Part shown: piece by piece, positions 33,254 to 44,006 of the stretch
Numbering within the stretch: the first letter of the stretch is position 1
Layout of the letters: each line of letters starts with the position of its first letter
Assembly: GCA_026315105.1 (NCBI GenBank)
Contig: CM048744.1
Location: forward strand, 972,198,221-972,262,220
Origin: Locusta migratoria
Taxonomy: Eukaryota > Arthropoda > Insecta > Orthoptera > Acrididae
DNA: 64,000 bases
Direction of reading: 5' to 3'
Position numbers and translations under genes: made by a program
Notes under the pieces: generated by a model
Database searches by the model: none
Told to the model about the DNA's origin: nothing
The model's input: only the letters and a program-made list of their open reading frames with translations

Positions 33254-33379
33254 TAGTTAGTGATAATCTCTGCTGCTGACTGGAATCCTTGTCATTGTTA
33301 ACGGCGGGATCTCGACATCAAAGAGCTTCCCAGGGGAGTATGTTACGTGTAGTCGACGGAACGGCATCCAATTTGTAAC

Positions 33380-33912
33380 TCCGATCTTCCACTTTCAGTG
33401 ACAGCCTAGGATGCTTGAAGGAAGTCCCATCCGAGGATGGCGCTGTGCCTACGTTCTGTTAAAACGACAAATTCAATCGGCTGTTGCGGATAGTTATTCT
33501 TGCGACACATGTTCTGCCGGCTGGACGTATTTTCCATTTGCGACCTTCAGCATAATTGCTCTTGTGTCACAGAACAGTGTCTATAATTTGCGGCGGTAGT
33601 CATTCGACAATACAGAGAAGGAAGCTCCTGAAGTGACTCCGTAGATAGTAACCTCGCCTAGTTTTCCTGAACACGGCGGCTAGGCGAGCGGCTGGTATCT
33701 CTGTAAGGCGACGGTGAACGGCGGCGGCGTGTTGGAGAGCGACCACGTCCAGGATACGGCGACGAGCTTCGTCCCATAGATCGACAATAATCATCTACAG
33801 TTGACTGCCGTTGAAAGGACTGTTGCGATGGTTGGCGTGTTCCGGCATAATAATTGTCAAGTACTCGTCTTCTTTCCCTACAGTATCGTACATGTCCGGG
33901 AAGGTCACAGTG
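33380..33912 (-). pseudogene. Gypsy nucleocapsid zinc knuckle and aspartic protease
   Basis: From 33912 down: CFHCDLPGHVRYC, a CCHC-type knuckle with spacing C-x2-C-x4-H-x3-C (the family norm is x4 for the last gap), then an Arg/Ser-rich run (SPTRRRRSPSPYRDTSRSPS). The protease follows, with SGASFSVLSNDYRRKL (near 33640-33595; the usual DTGA is changed) and, after breaks, VVLTERRHSAILGWDFLQAS (about 33470-33415). The product would package RNA and process the polyprotein. Confidence 0.65.
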
Positions 33913-33944
33913 AAAACACCAGCTGCTAGCAGATGACAGCTGTC

Positions 33945-34612
33945 ACGTTACTTTTCTGTGGGTCCCTGGCCACGTGGGAGTGCCCGGGAATGAGGCCGCC
34001 GACATAGCAGCCAAGGCAGCAGCTGTTTTGCCTCGCATGGCTACCTTTTGCGTCACATCGGACGATGTTCAACGGGCTCTTCGGCGGAGTATCGTGTCGT
34101 CCTGGCACAGTGCGTGGTTCTCACTGTACGACAATAAAATGAGAACTGTAAAACCGATCCCGACCGCTTGGAGGACCACCTCACGCCCCTCTCGGCGAGA
34201 GGTGGTCATCCTGGCCCGGTTGCGGATCGGTCACTGCCGTTTCAGCAACCGTCACTTGCTATCCGCCAATCCTGCACCGCTGTGCTCCTGTGGTGAATTG
34301 CTGAGGGTGCGACATGTTTTACTGCCTTTTGTTAATTTTAATCATTTCCGTGTAGCCCTTCACTTTCCGTCTACTCTGGAGGAAATTTTAGCTGATGACA
34401 CACGGGCAGCTGCTCGAGTTTTGCGTTTTATCAACTTTGCCATTTTATCAAAGGCTATTTAACCCTTTTGTTTTTTGTCTTTCGTTTTTAGCCTTCTCTT
34501 GATATTCTAACTGGCAGTTCTAAATTTGTTGAGATCTGGCGAATCTCTGTTCTTGTCTGGGCGCTAATGACCTTAGCGGTTGTGCGCCATTAAACCACAA
34601 AAATAAAAAATA
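33945..34612 (+). pseudogene. I-type LINE copy 1: RNase H end and C-terminus (plus)
   Basis: Open frame from within FLWVPGHVGVPGNEAADIAA (33955) to the stop at 34460. It encodes the last RNase H block followed by the cysteine/histidine tail ILARLRIGHCRFSNRHLL and PLCSCGELLRVRHVL, a C-terminal zinc-binding region seen in I-group LINEs. The 3'UTR ends GGCGCTAATGACC...TGTGCGCC...AAACCACAAAAATAAAAAA at 34612, shared with 47284-48223. Inserted in Gypsy gag; 5'-truncated. Confidence 0.75.
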
Positions 34613-34960
34613 GTGAAAAAACAATGATGTGTTGCTTTCTTTCCTCCAGATATGTCCTCGTGCGAAACCTCAGTTGCCCGAGGATTTGGTTGTGATCGCA
34701 ACGTTCGTTTCCTAGGCTGCCGTTTGGCGGCTACAGCGTAGGTCATAGTAAGGCGTAGCCATTCTTCATGTCGGGTGCAACTGATGGGGCTGACAGGCGC
34801 TTATGTTTGAAATACCTCTTCCGCAACACGGTAGCTTCCTCATGACATACAGGACTGACATCCATGGCCAGAATCTGGTGCCCGCTTGGTCCAACAGTCC
34901 CGCCTGCCATAAACTGTGGTAATTCTTATAATAGATAATATTCATCTTGGGTTTGCAGCC
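34613..34960 (-). pseudogene. Possible Gypsy gag N-terminus
   Basis: On the minus strand from about 34746 a frame opens with MTYAVAAKRQPRKRTLRSQP and runs to the edge of the LINE insertion. Its position upstream of the zinc knuckle and its basic composition would fit a Gag start. This is weak, positional evidence. Confidence 0.3.
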
Positions 34961-34987
34961 GGATACCATCGTCAACTGAACACGATA

Positions 34988-35018
34988 TTTCGGCAGACCA
35001 ACTGGCTGCCATCTTCAG
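34988..35018 (-). ncRNA. Hammerhead-like ribozyme core in PLE-b terminal region
   Basis: Minus strand: CTGAAGA (35018-35012), then T, stem II GGCAG (35010-35006) with CTGCC (34996-34992), then GAAA (34991-34988). This matches the conserved hammerhead order CUGANGA - stem II - GAAA. A small hairpin (ATCGT/ACGAT) follows where stem III would be. I could not find a convincing stem I. Hammerheads are known in Penelope-like pLTRs. Confidence 0.45.
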
Positions 35019-35077
35019 GCGAGTGCGCTGATACACTTACTCGCCAGGAACTCAGGCAGAACAGAAACAGCGGCCCC

Positions 35078-35084
35078 TTTATAC
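35078..35084 (-). promoter_or_regulatory. TATA-like box upstream of the PLE-b core
   Basis: TATAAAG on the minus strand, 60 nt upstream of the CTGAAGA motif, within a GC-rich block. Similar spacing is seen in PLE-d and PLE-e. Confidence 0.4.
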
Positions 35085-35202
35085 ACCGCTGACGACCCAC
35101 CGCGCGTGCGCGAAAACAAAGTCGAGGCCCTCTCGACGCAGTAGAACTAGTAGCGCGCCGGTGGAGAAAATGGGCAAAACGATGGGACGTAAATAAGACG
35201 AG

Positions 35203-35731
35203 TTAAACAGCAGGTCGAATTGAAGACCGTTGTTGCTTAATATCAGATAAGATTCGGTTCCAAGTTTTACTTATAGGGAAGCCCTTGTCCCTATTAATAT
35301 CATCGGCCATATGAATTTCTATGGATTCTTTAAGAACACATTCCCAGTAGCGGGAAGCAGGAGCAATGAGTTTTGTATCATCATATAGCATCTTGTCCTT
35401 CATTCAATGTTCAGCAACAGCTGACATTTCAGGTTGAAATAAGAGTATGACGGTGGTGTTCCACACACCTATCCTGAACTGTGCGGATTGTTTGGCCGAT
35501 GTAAGTTTTACCACAATAACATGGAATTCTAGAAACACCTGGTTTGCTCAGTCCTAAATCATCATTGACTGACCCAAGGAGGGTCCTAGTCTTTGGTGGT
35601 GGCATAAAAACACTTTTGATATTAAATCTTCTTAAAATTCTTGAAATTTTCGAGGAAATATTCCCGACGAAAGGCAAAAAGGCAATAGACTTGTAGTTGT
35701 TCTCTAATGGTTCACCTTTTGGGCCAAATTC
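35203..35731 (-). pseudogene. PLE-b GIY-YIG endonuclease
   Basis: Minus frames: EFGPKGEPLENNYKSIAFLP, FVGNISSKISRILRRFNIKS, SVNDDLGLSKPGVSRIPCYC, GKTYIGQTIRTVQDRCVEHH, then after a break ASRYWECVLKESIEIHMADD and INRDKGFPISKTWNRIL. The GVxxIPCxCGKTYIGQT stretch carries the GIY-YIG signature (the first motif reads GVS). The domain nicks target DNA for priming. A stop near 35403 separates the core from the tail. Confidence 0.8.
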
Positions 35732-36149
35732 TACATCTACAGCCACCCGACGGTGTGTGGCGGAGGGTACCTTGACTACCACTATCGATTTACCCTCCTA
35801 TTCCAGTCACGTATTGTTCGCGGAAAGGAGAATTATCGGTATGCCTCTGTGTGGGTTCTAATCTCTCTGATTTTATCCTCACGATCTCTTCGCGAGATAT
35901 ACGTAGGAGGGAGCAATATACTACTAGACTCCTCAATAATGGTAAGTTCTCGAAACTTAGACAAAAGCCCGTACCGAGCGACAGAGCGTCTCTCTTGTAG
36001 AGTCTTCCACTGGAGTTTAGCGATCATCTGCGCAACGCTTCCACGATTACCAAATGATCGTGTAACGAAGCGCGCTGCTCTCCGTTGGATCTTCTCCACT
36101 TCCTCTATCAATCCCACCTGGTACGGATCCCACACTGGTGAGCAGTATT
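35732..36149 (-). pseudogene. CR1/L2-like LINE 3' fragment (second subfamily), inside PLE-b
   Basis: A minus frame (36135-35833) gives MWDPYQVGLIEEVEKIQRRA, ARFVTRSFGNRGSVAQMIAK, LQWKTLQERRSVARYGLLSK, IREIRTHTEAYR. It is the same region as the other CR1-like copies but clearly diverged (different RRAAR context). 3' tail TGTAGATGTAGAA at 35731. PLE-b coding sequence stops at 36150 (FQCLRPQL) and resumes at 35731 (EFGPKGEP). Confidence 0.75.
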
Positions 36150-38028
36150 AAAGCTGTGGGCGAAGACATTGAAACGTGCGACAAATTTGTTGAGCAGTGT
36201 ACCCATTCTGTTTAAAGACAACTTTGAGATGCTCCAATTCTTGTAATCTGTAAGATACAGGTCATACATATGTTAACGAAAAAATTTTTGAGTGATAGTG
36301 CTCGTTATTTATGGAGCCAAGGGTGGTAATTCTGTTACTGGTTTTTTGTTTGGAGATATCTACTATATTTGTTTCATAACCATTATTGACTGCAATAATT
36401 TTCATCAGGTTTAATTCTGCATTTAGGTTTTCAGAGGATAAGGGTGTAGAAACTGCTCTATGGACAGCGGAGAGAAACCTTTTTTTGAGAGATCTTCGGT
36501 GCGTAGAACAGGCTGGTACTGTTTGGTCGAAATAGGATTCCTTACGAAAAATGTTGAAAGATTGTCATAAGCTATTGTCAAAGTAAGGGCTAGGTAATTT
36601 AACTGATAAGAATCGATTTAAAGTTCACAAGTGGAAGTAATTTTTTCCTCAAGTTGGTTGGAGATGTCGAACAGGTGGTCAATGCCATCTTCGTTCCATT
36701 GTAGATTATTAAAATGTCACCTACATATGAAATGATTTCTAAGGTGGAGGCAGATAAATTTTTTAAAAATGTCTCTTTATGTACAGATTCGAATAAGGTT
36801 CATGAAGTCAGTGGTTTGTTCAAAGGAAATCTTTTTTTGACAGACGTAAGTTTTTCTCTACGATGTCTAAAGTTATTTGCACAGGTACATTAGTGTAAAG
36901 GTTTTTAATGTCAAATGAGAAAATCTTCGTATTTTCAGCACATTCATTTGTTAACAAGGCTTTGCTTCTGGAAACTCAATAATTATTTTGAAAAACGTAG
37001 GACTTTTCATCATGAAGGAATGTGGCTCTCATGGTAGGCACTATTCATACTGTTGGAAATTGGGCGAATCGGGTGGTGCATTTTATGGACCTTAAACTGG
37101 GATCAGAGTTTGGATGGCTGAAGGTTCATGTTAATTAGCTGCTTTTTATGGAAAGGCTTAAGTAAAAAACGGGAACCATTGATAGCAGACCTAATATCTT
37201 TTTGTAAAATTAGTGTGGGATCTACCTGTACCTTAGAAATGTTTTCCTCGAAAAATTCTAGGGTTTTTGCTACGTACTCATCGTTCGTAGCGATAACAAG
37301 GGCTTTATCGGCTTTGGTTATTAAAGCATCATTATCTCTCAGTTGTACATTGATAGAATTGATTTTGTTATAATTAATAACATTTTGAGATTGAGCTACA
37401 TTTTTGCTGAGAATATTGCAAACATGTGCTATTCTGGTCTGCTTGGGTTTTTCAAATTCAACAACATCTAGACAAGTTTTAAGGTCGACCGTGAAGTTTT
37501 CAATACGATTGAGGTCAGATAAATTAAGTTTGACATTGTACTTTAAACCCTTTTTTAATAAAAAGGTTTCGTCTTTAGTAAAAATAAAGCTGGTCACTTT
37601 TTAAAATTATGACTTTTTAACAGGCAGGAGGCGATGCAGATTACGCAACTCCTTTACGTGTCTGTTACAAATGGTTTGCATGTGCACTTCTATACTCTCG
37701 TTAATTTGACACAAAAATGGATTTGAAAATTGTTATAGCTACGAAACAATTTTGTAAGTGCTAGGTACAGATAGTAGGCTTCATTTATAGCGTCATTTAT
37801 CTTATAGAGAGTTCCGTAATGGTCAGAAATGTCTTTCACTAAAACACTAAGTCTTTGGTTCTTTCCTACACTGCTTAATGTTCCAGTAGTTTCCACAACT
37901 GGGTACAGTCCCTTTTCGTCACACTGTTCACTACAATTAATGGCCATACCTGTATTTACAATTCTTTTTTCTGAGGTCCTTATCTTTAGAAACAGCCTTA
38001 GACGCCTGAGCGGGCAGAAATCGTACAA
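36150..38028 (-). pseudogene. PLE-b N-terminal region and reverse transcriptase
   Basis: N-terminal frames 38028-37690 and 37597-37103 include LLKKGLKYNVKLNLSDL, RDNDALITKADKALVIATND and VDPTLILQKDIRSAING. The KGL and ITKADK motifs are typical of the region before Penelope RT. The RT shows FSFDIKNLYTNVPVQITLD (near 36930) and SYVGDILII (36740), where the catalytic YxDD has Asp changed to Gly. Several stops follow. The C-terminal RT part LQELEHLKVVFKQNGY lies at about 36240-36200. Confidence 0.75.
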
Positions 38029-38719
38029 TTTTAAACATGGCTGTTAAAAAACAGCAACCGTTCGTTGTGTCTGAGCGATATTATTACGGGCCGCCGTCCT
38101 CGTACAATTGCTAGCTTCTGCACGTAATATTACGGCTTCGGCAGTTCTCGGAAAGGAGGCAGTTTTAGTACGTATTTCAACCACTTGGCCGAAATACAAA
38201 GCTTTTGGATTTGCGAACTGGGATTCGATGAGCAATCGTGCTACCGGTTACATCGTACATAATTGTAAAAAAGAAAAACTTCTGTCTAAAAATAATAAAA
38301 ATTCGCCGTTCCTGCTGGATAACACCTTCATTCTTTTTAACTGTGGCGATGAAAGTTTACAAAGCAGGGAAACATAAGTGACACGTCTTCGAAATACGGG
38401 TATGCAGACAGGTATGGAATTCGACGTCGGCAGATATTTCCGTAGGAGACCACCCTGCCATTTTCAAGGTGAAACTGCAGTGAGGATGCAATGTACAACC
38501 ATCTTTAAAATGTCTGTTTTGAATGAGTAAACAATAAAGACAGCGCACGCAGCGCCGACAGGACCAAAGATGAAAACAATCAGGATATCAATAATAAACA
38601 TCAGTTTTTTGGCATGTGAGGGAGCAGGGTCCCGTGCGGACTTTAACCAAAATCCTCCATCCCTATTCATAAGGTTGTCACGTAGTTTTATTTCAATCGC
38701 TTCCTTGATAACACAGTCC

Positions 38720-39316
38720 CACTAGTTGGAAGTGAATGCCAGAATTTCTGTTCTATTGTATTCCATAGGGTGACCTGTGTAAAGACAGTGTTCGGCCACA
38801 GCAGATTTGTTTGGCTGTTTTAAACGTGTGTGACGTTTATGCTCAATACAACGGTCCTTAACAGTCCTAATAGTTTGACCAACATTTGATATGCCACAGC
38901 TGCATGGTATAAGATAGACACCCGCCTTGTGCAAACCAAGATCATCCTTAACGGATCCCTAACAGCGCCTTAATTGAAGATGCTGGACGAAACACACATT
39001 TCACATTTTTACGCAAAATGCGGTCACTCTTGTTATAGGTGCTGCCGACGTATGGCAGGAAAGGCCACTGACGTGGGTGCCAGTTCTGTGCTATCATCAC
39101 TAGCCCGTTGCACGTGTGGTCGATAGCGCAACGCTCTTTCAATCTGCCCTTTACTATAGCCATTCTGACGAAAAGTGACCTCCAGATGGGACACCTCAGT
39201 AGGCAAACTTTCCAGCTCAGAAATGTGAGCCCTATGCACTGATTTTCGAATAACCCCTTGACGTTGAACTGGGTGGTGACAACTATCAGCTTTACTTTCC
39301 ATGGTTTGCGTTCCAC
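38720..39316 (-). pseudogene. PLE-c linker and GIY-YIG endonuclease
   Basis: Frames carry ADSCHHPVQRQGVIRKSVHR, LEVTFRQNGYSKGQIERALR, LPYVGSTYNKSDRILRKNVK and then KAGVYLIPCSCGISNVGQTI, RTVKDRCIEHKRHTRLKQPN, KSAVAEHCLYTGHPM. The second GIY-YIG motif reads NVG instead of YIG, so activity is doubtful. At least three frame changes. Confidence 0.75.
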
Positions 39317-39461
39317 GACTGTGATTTGTTTCCAATACTCTGAGAATTTTCAGCTATCAACTTGCAGATAAAAATCACCGAGTTGGCGGCCTATAAACAG
39401 CATGTCCCAACGTACCATCTCCCGTCCTCCTGACCAACACATCAAGGAAGGGACGGCAAAC

Positions 39462-39463
<2 letters not shown>

Positions 39464-39522
<59 letters not shown>
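39464..39522. repeat. (TC)n microsatellite inside PLE-c RT
   Basis: About 58 bp of TC; on the element's strand (GA)n encodes an Arg-Glu repeat within the segment that other PLEs use for a short Glu-rich turn. Confidence 0.95.
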
Positions 39523-39525
<3 letters not shown>

Positions 39526-39539
39526 ACTTCCTTTGTGAA

Positions 39540-40490
39540 ACGGATGTTGGGATGGATTGACTTTAGATGTTGGAAAAACTAAAGTTCTCACTACCATGTG
39601 GCCGAACAAGCGTCATCTACATATCTGAAAAATCAAGTAGGTTTAAACACCGCTGACTCCAGTGCACTATCTTCAAAGTGATGCATACATAAATTAGCAA
39701 TGATATATGACAAAGAGCTTTTCATCGCAACTCCATCAGTCTGATCATAGTACTCGTCATTGAATAAAAAGGTGAAAGTCAAAACATGTCCAAATAAATT
39801 AGTTAAATCAGTACCAAACTCCACCTCAATTCGCTGCAACTAATCAGACAGAGGAACGCGAGTGAAAAAAGAAACATGAAAACTAAGTCAGCAAAGTGAA
39901 ATCTCTCAAATAGACGTAAGAAATCCGCAGAGTTCTTAATGGCATACCAGTGGGCTCAACAAACCAGGAAGATGTGCTGTTACACAATATGTGGGAACAC
40001 CAATGTTTAGGGCACCCGTCTTTGAGAACATTGAGGGCACCCATATAATCTAGACACTCTTGATAGTTTCCTATGACAAAGAACTTCAAGGTTATTGGTC
40101 TTCCTCTAAATGCTTTCTGAAGGATCAGCAGAAATCCTGCTATATGCAGATTCAGAAAGTAAACACAATATTTTTAAAGATAATCCTGCTTGTTTAAAAC
40201 AGCAGCATTTCCCTTGTCCGCAGGTAAAATATCAGGATCCATTCTAACTGAACGTAAAGCAGCTGCCATAGCTGCTGTTATTACTCAAAGGCGGATGTGC
40301 CCTAGTCAACACACGAGAAACTTCCCTCCTAACCTTTTTAGGGCCAGAAGGTAGTTAAAAAGCCTATTAGATATAACAAAATAAACAGGTACACGTTTAG
40401 GCGTCGGTGCAAAATTCAAACCTTTCCCCAGAACGGATAAAGCTGCGTCGTCAAAGGTTTTCTCTGTGAGATTAATCACAAAATGTCAAG
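39540..40490 (-). pseudogene. PLE-c N-terminal region and RT
   Basis: Frame 39839-39633 reads FLFNDEYYDQTDGVAMKSSL, SYIIANLCMHHFEDSALES, the Penelope RT block before the active site. It is followed in another frame by FFRYVDDACSA (39615-39590), so the catalytic YVDD is preserved though out of frame. The N-terminal pieces LGKGLNFAPTPKRVP and ILPADKGNAAVL lie at 40455-40200. Confidence 0.75.
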
Positions 40491-40560
40491 TTACAAAAGC
40501 AGACCCTGAGCTACGGAACCGTTCAAACTTCGCCGAATGTCGGGCCTTCTAGTTTGAAAC

Positions 40561-40949
40561 TCCCAGTCAGATTGTGACCAGGAAGCACCGTCCAACCAGT
40601 CCCAACAAAATTTCGAAACCTCAGAGGCAGTGTACAAATGAAGCCGAAATAATTCCTTGGAAACAAAATCTAATTCTCGACTGGTGTAATGAGTCCTCTC
40701 GCGGACAAGAGCTAACGAATTCAGAGTGTCACGTATTTCAAGAGAGAATCATAACTATTATTCCTGTCAAAAACATCGACTTTCACGATTATGCCGTAGT
40801 CTGTACTAAAGCGACAAATGAATGTAAAAAGGCCGTCACTGAGTGAAAGAGTGAGAAAATGGGCTGCGAATGATGTAAGTAGATACGAATATGCGGTTAG
40901 TACTCAAGGTGACTACCTACTGTATTTCTTCAGCTACTCTGTAAAATAT
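40561..40949. other. Unassigned DNA
   Basis: The plus frame 40574-40846 (90 codons) has no known domain. It may be decayed PLE 5' sequence, but I cannot show it. Confidence 0.35.
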
Positions 40950-41240
40950 TCATTATAGTCGACATGATCGATTGGAGTGTGTCCGCAACTGCACTATGTT
41001 ATTTTAAATGTGTTTATTTCCATCAACAGTTGCAATATATTTGTTTAATAACATGTTTCGATCACGTGGATCATCTTCAGATCTTATTGTTGCGTTCGCA
41101 ACTCGTCTGGCTGAGTACTACTTGGTACTCAGCCAGACGAGTTGCGAACGCAACTATAAGATCTGAAGATGATCCACGTGATCGAAACATGTTATTAAAC
41201 AAATATATTGCAACTGTTGACGGAGATAAACACATACAAA
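40950..41240. repeat. Foldback repeat with near-perfect 96-bp palindrome
   Basis: Arms 41023-41118 and 41125-41220 are reverse complements with one mismatch found by eye, separated by a 6-bp spacer TACTTG. Each arm contains CTGAAGA-T-GATC-CACGT-GATC-GAAA (plus strand 41163-41186; minus strand 41080-41057). A degraded relative is at 21346-21585. No coding sequence. Confidence 0.85.
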
Positions 41241-41540
41241 ATAATCTGTAAAATACGTTTAAAATTCAGGATCAGATGTCACACGTCTCATGGGTATATT
41301 TTATCTGAAGCCTTGCCATTGTATGAGATAGAAACACATTTTTTGGTACCGTATTGTTTTCATTTTCAGCTGCATTGTATTATTTCATACAAGAAGTTGA
41401 TGGCACTAAATATCAGGAGTTTCGAAATTATTGCACATGATTTTTCCGGGATTAATTACACGTCTCAACATCCTCTGTTAGATATATTGACTGTAAGGCG
41501 AGGACATTGAATTATATTTTTGTGGCGTCGTCGGTATCCG
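41241..41540. other. Unassigned DNA
   Basis: Plus frame 41208-41510 overlaps the palindrome edge and has no motif. Confidence 0.35.
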
Positions 41541-41544
41541 GACA

Positions 41545-41632
41545 TGACATCGCTTGATTACTGGGCAGTCGCTTTACCCATTCAGCCACCGTCGCATTCT
41601 ACGTACGTAGGTGCCGGGTTTAAATCCCGGCT
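41545..41632 (+). repeat. tRNA-like remnant
   Basis: CGCTTGATTACTGGGCAGTC, then GCCGGGTTTAAATCCCGGC, a perfectly paired T-arm-like hairpin with a B-box. The rest does not fold as a tRNA. Confidence 0.4.
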
Positions 41633-41756
41633 TTGGGAAAAACATAAATTCATTACTTCCTACTGTGTGTGTCTGAAAAATAAGTTAGTTTGTTACTGTC
41701 AGCTTATAATACAATCGTTAACCGCCTAGAGCAGGGTAGTCAAATTTATTAGACTC

Positions 41757-42520
41757 TAGCTTAAACCCGCGGCTCCGCTCGCGTGTTGGTTATGATCGGT
41801 AAGCTATCTTTAAGTAGTGTGCTATGTATTTATTCTTATTTCCTTATTAGTATGCTTATCCTTACAGAGAAAGAGCTGAAGACATTGTAGCACGCATAGG
41901 CCAAAGATATGGTCTGGGACCATATCTTCCACCCCCTTATAGCTATCGGCATGGAACTGCTGTGATGTGCAACGGGAGACTTTGGACAAAAATTACACAC
42001 AGACCATTCGTTTGCGTTCTGTAGTTTTCGCTGCAGAGGGAATTATTAACACACACACGCGTAGAATTTTATATACACCGATAACTTTCCATGCCAATAC
42101 ACTCCACCCTTTTATCATTAGCAATCCTCAAGCAACAATGCAACCAATAAAGCCATTTTCCAAGAGTAGATATAACTTTAAAAGAGTAATTATTATTCCG
42201 CATTTCGGTTATATTATTAGAATTACTAAATATCTATCAGATCGCTATAAAAACGTGCCTAAAAACCTTCCTCAGGTATAAATTAGTAACTGTACAAATG
42301 TTTAAGTCTATGCGTCTTGTCGTTCGGACGTGATAAGCGTACACCGAACAGATACACATTAGTATATATAGATAAATAGCTATACGATCGCCGTAAAACC
42401 GTGCCTAAAGCCTTCCCCGGGTAGACATAAGTAACTGTACAGATTTTTAGCTCTTTATCTTGTGGCTCAGACGCTATAAACGTACACAGCACACACATTC
42501 ACATTTATATAGATTTCCCA
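41757..42520 (+). repeat. Interspersed repeat family X, copy 3
   Basis: Starts CTAGCTTAAACCCGCGG and keeps the GCAACAATGCAACCAATAAA and GTTCGGACGTGATAAGCGT landmarks. Ends TATATATAGATAAAT near 42376, followed by a second partial copy of the terminal block (42377-42520). The (AC)n position has only about 9 bp (ACACACACG, 42051-42059). Confidence 0.65.
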
Positions 42521-42849
42521 TACAATACGCGTAGCTACTTAAACCACGTGCCTCAACATTTACAACTGTTCCTTAGAGACACAGCATACTCGCCGGCAAG
42601 GGTCTCCTCGGGTCGGCGACCGACTCTTGCCCCCTGCAATTGTGGGACCTCCCAGAGCGGAACAAGAGCGCCATCAGGGATTAGCGGGGGATTAGGCCCC
42701 ATTCAGACCGGCGGAGAAGGCGGCGGGAACCTCTCCAGGAGTTTGTCTCTGGCGGCAAAGCGGCGGCACACGCTCCGTGCTTGGCTAAATTCCGCCGCAC
42801 GTTCGCTGCAATCACCTGCTCTTTCCACTACAGGTGAACCGCCTACTGC
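42521..42849. other. GC-rich unassigned segment
   Basis: GC-rich with frames open on both strands (42548-42898 plus, 42703-42903 minus) that run into the following LINE. No domain recognised. Confidence 0.4.
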
Positions 42850-43828
42850 TAGGGGATTTCCTGTCAGAGGAGACACAGTTCGTAGTGATCGATGGTAAGG
42901 CACCGACTAAAACAGAGGTGATATCGGGCGTTCCACAGGGTAGTGTTATTGGTCCTCTGCTGTTCCTTATTTACAAAAACGATTTAGGGGAAAATCTAAT
43001 TAGCTCTCTTAGGTTGTTTGCAGATGACGCCGTCATTTGCCATCTTGTAAAATCATCTGAAGATCAAAACCAACTGCAGAACGATCTGAATAAGATATCA
43101 CTATGGTGTATAAATTAGCAGTTGTCGCTAAATGATAAGTGTGAAGTCGGTCACACGAGTACAAAAATAAATCCGTTAAACTTTGTTTACAACATAAATC
43201 AATCAAAAGTGAAGGCCGTAAACTCCACAAAATACCTAGGAATTACTATTACTTCAGACCTAAACTAGAAAGAACACGTAGATAACATCGTGGGAAAGAC
43301 GAACCCGAGACTGTGTTTTATTGGCAGAACCCTTAAAAGATGCGACAGAACTATAAAAGAAACTGTATACACTGCGCTTATCCGTCCATTTTTGGAGTAT
43401 TGCTGCCAAGTGTGGGATCCTTATCAGGTGTGTTTGACGGAGGACATCGAAAGAGTCAAGAGAAGGGCAGCTCATGTTGTATTGTCACGATACAGGGGAG
43501 ACAGCGTTACGGAAATGATACAGGATCTGGGATGGGAATCATTACAACAACGGCGCTTATCGCTGCGGCGTGGGCTACTTGTGAAACACCAATCGCCAAC
43601 ATTCTCCTCTGAATGCGAAAATATATGGTCGACTCCCACTTACATAGGTAGAAATGATCATCAAAATAAAATCAGAGAAATTAGAGCTCGAACGGAGAGA
43701 TTCGGGTGTTATCTTCCAGCGCGCTATTCGAGAATGGAATGGAATATAAATAGTATAATGGTGGTTCGATGAACCCTCTGCCAGGTACTTAAATGTGATT
43801 TGCAGAGTATCCCATGTAGATGTAGATG
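42850..43828 (+). pseudogene. CR1/L2-like LINE copy 4 (plus), longest RT segment
   Basis: Frame 42834-43118: GDFLSEETQFVVIDGKAPTK, VISGVPQGSVIGPLLFLIYK, LRLFADDAVICHLVKSSEDQ, NQLQNDLNKISLWCIN, then a stop. Frame 43290-43772: LCFIGRTLKRCDRTIKETVY, TALIRPFLEYCCQVWDPYQV, KRRAAHVVLSRYRGDSVTEM. A TAG replaces a Trp codon near 43267. Catalytic FADD is intact, but the RT N-terminus is missing. 3' tail CATGTAGATGTAGATG at 43828. Confidence 0.85.
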
Positions 43829-43908
43829 CTAGCTGTCAAATTCACGCCTGTTCACTGACATCAACGGCAAAATGAACAATGCACGAAAAAATGGTGTTCC
43901 GAACGATC

Positions 43909-43921
43909 AAAGAAGAGAATG
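43909..43921 (+). repeat. 13-bp target-site duplication, left copy
   Basis: AAAGAAGAGAATG, repeated exactly at 46116-46128. Confidence 0.75.
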
Positions 43922-44006
43922 TGATTCTTCAGTTTCTCCCGGCGTATTTCATAATCAAAATATCCACGGGTGTACTGCCGGCCTATAGTGTCCAACGGGC
44001 ACAATA

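Larger units (their letters stand above)
27770..34960 (-). mobile_element. Ty3/Gypsy LTR retrotransposon (minus), decayed and interrupted
   Basis: Running right to left: a possible gag N-terminus (34613-34720), a zinc knuckle and protease (33912-33380), RT (32160-31500), RNase H (31260-30990), and integrase split in two (30830-30052 and 28265-27843). This PR-RT-RH-IN order defines Ty3/Gypsy. Three insertions interrupt it: an I-type LINE (33945-34612), a CR1-like LINE (32566-33253) and a 1.78-kb element (28270-30051). LTRs were not identified. The right edge is uncertain because a PLE ends close by. Confidence 0.75.
34930..38250 (-). mobile_element. Penelope-like element b (minus), near full length but decayed
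   Basis: From right to left: N-terminal region (38028-37100), RT (about 36950-36300), linker interrupted by a LINE 3' end (35732-36149), GIY-YIG endonuclease (35560-35203), then a GC-rich terminal region with TATAAAG (35078-35084) and a hammerhead-like core (34988-35018). RT followed by GIY-YIG is the defining Penelope architecture. Confidence 0.8.
38390..40560 (-). mobile_element. Penelope-like element c (minus)
   Basis: Order right to left: N-terminal KGLNFAPTPKRVP and PDILPADKGNAAV (about 40455-40200), RT (39840-39590), an expanded (GA)n inside the RT C-terminus (39465-39522), linker (39316-38948), GIY-YIG (38934-38720), and a terminal region with a weak hammerhead-like hairpin (TTGAAAA...GAAATATC, about 38425-38465). 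It lies tail-to-head behind PLE-b in the same orientation. Confidence 0.75.

Noticed and set aside
38425..38465. Hammerhead core in the PLE-c terminal region
   Set aside because: The box reads TTGAAAA and the hairpin is poorly paired, although position and the GAAATATC word fit the family.
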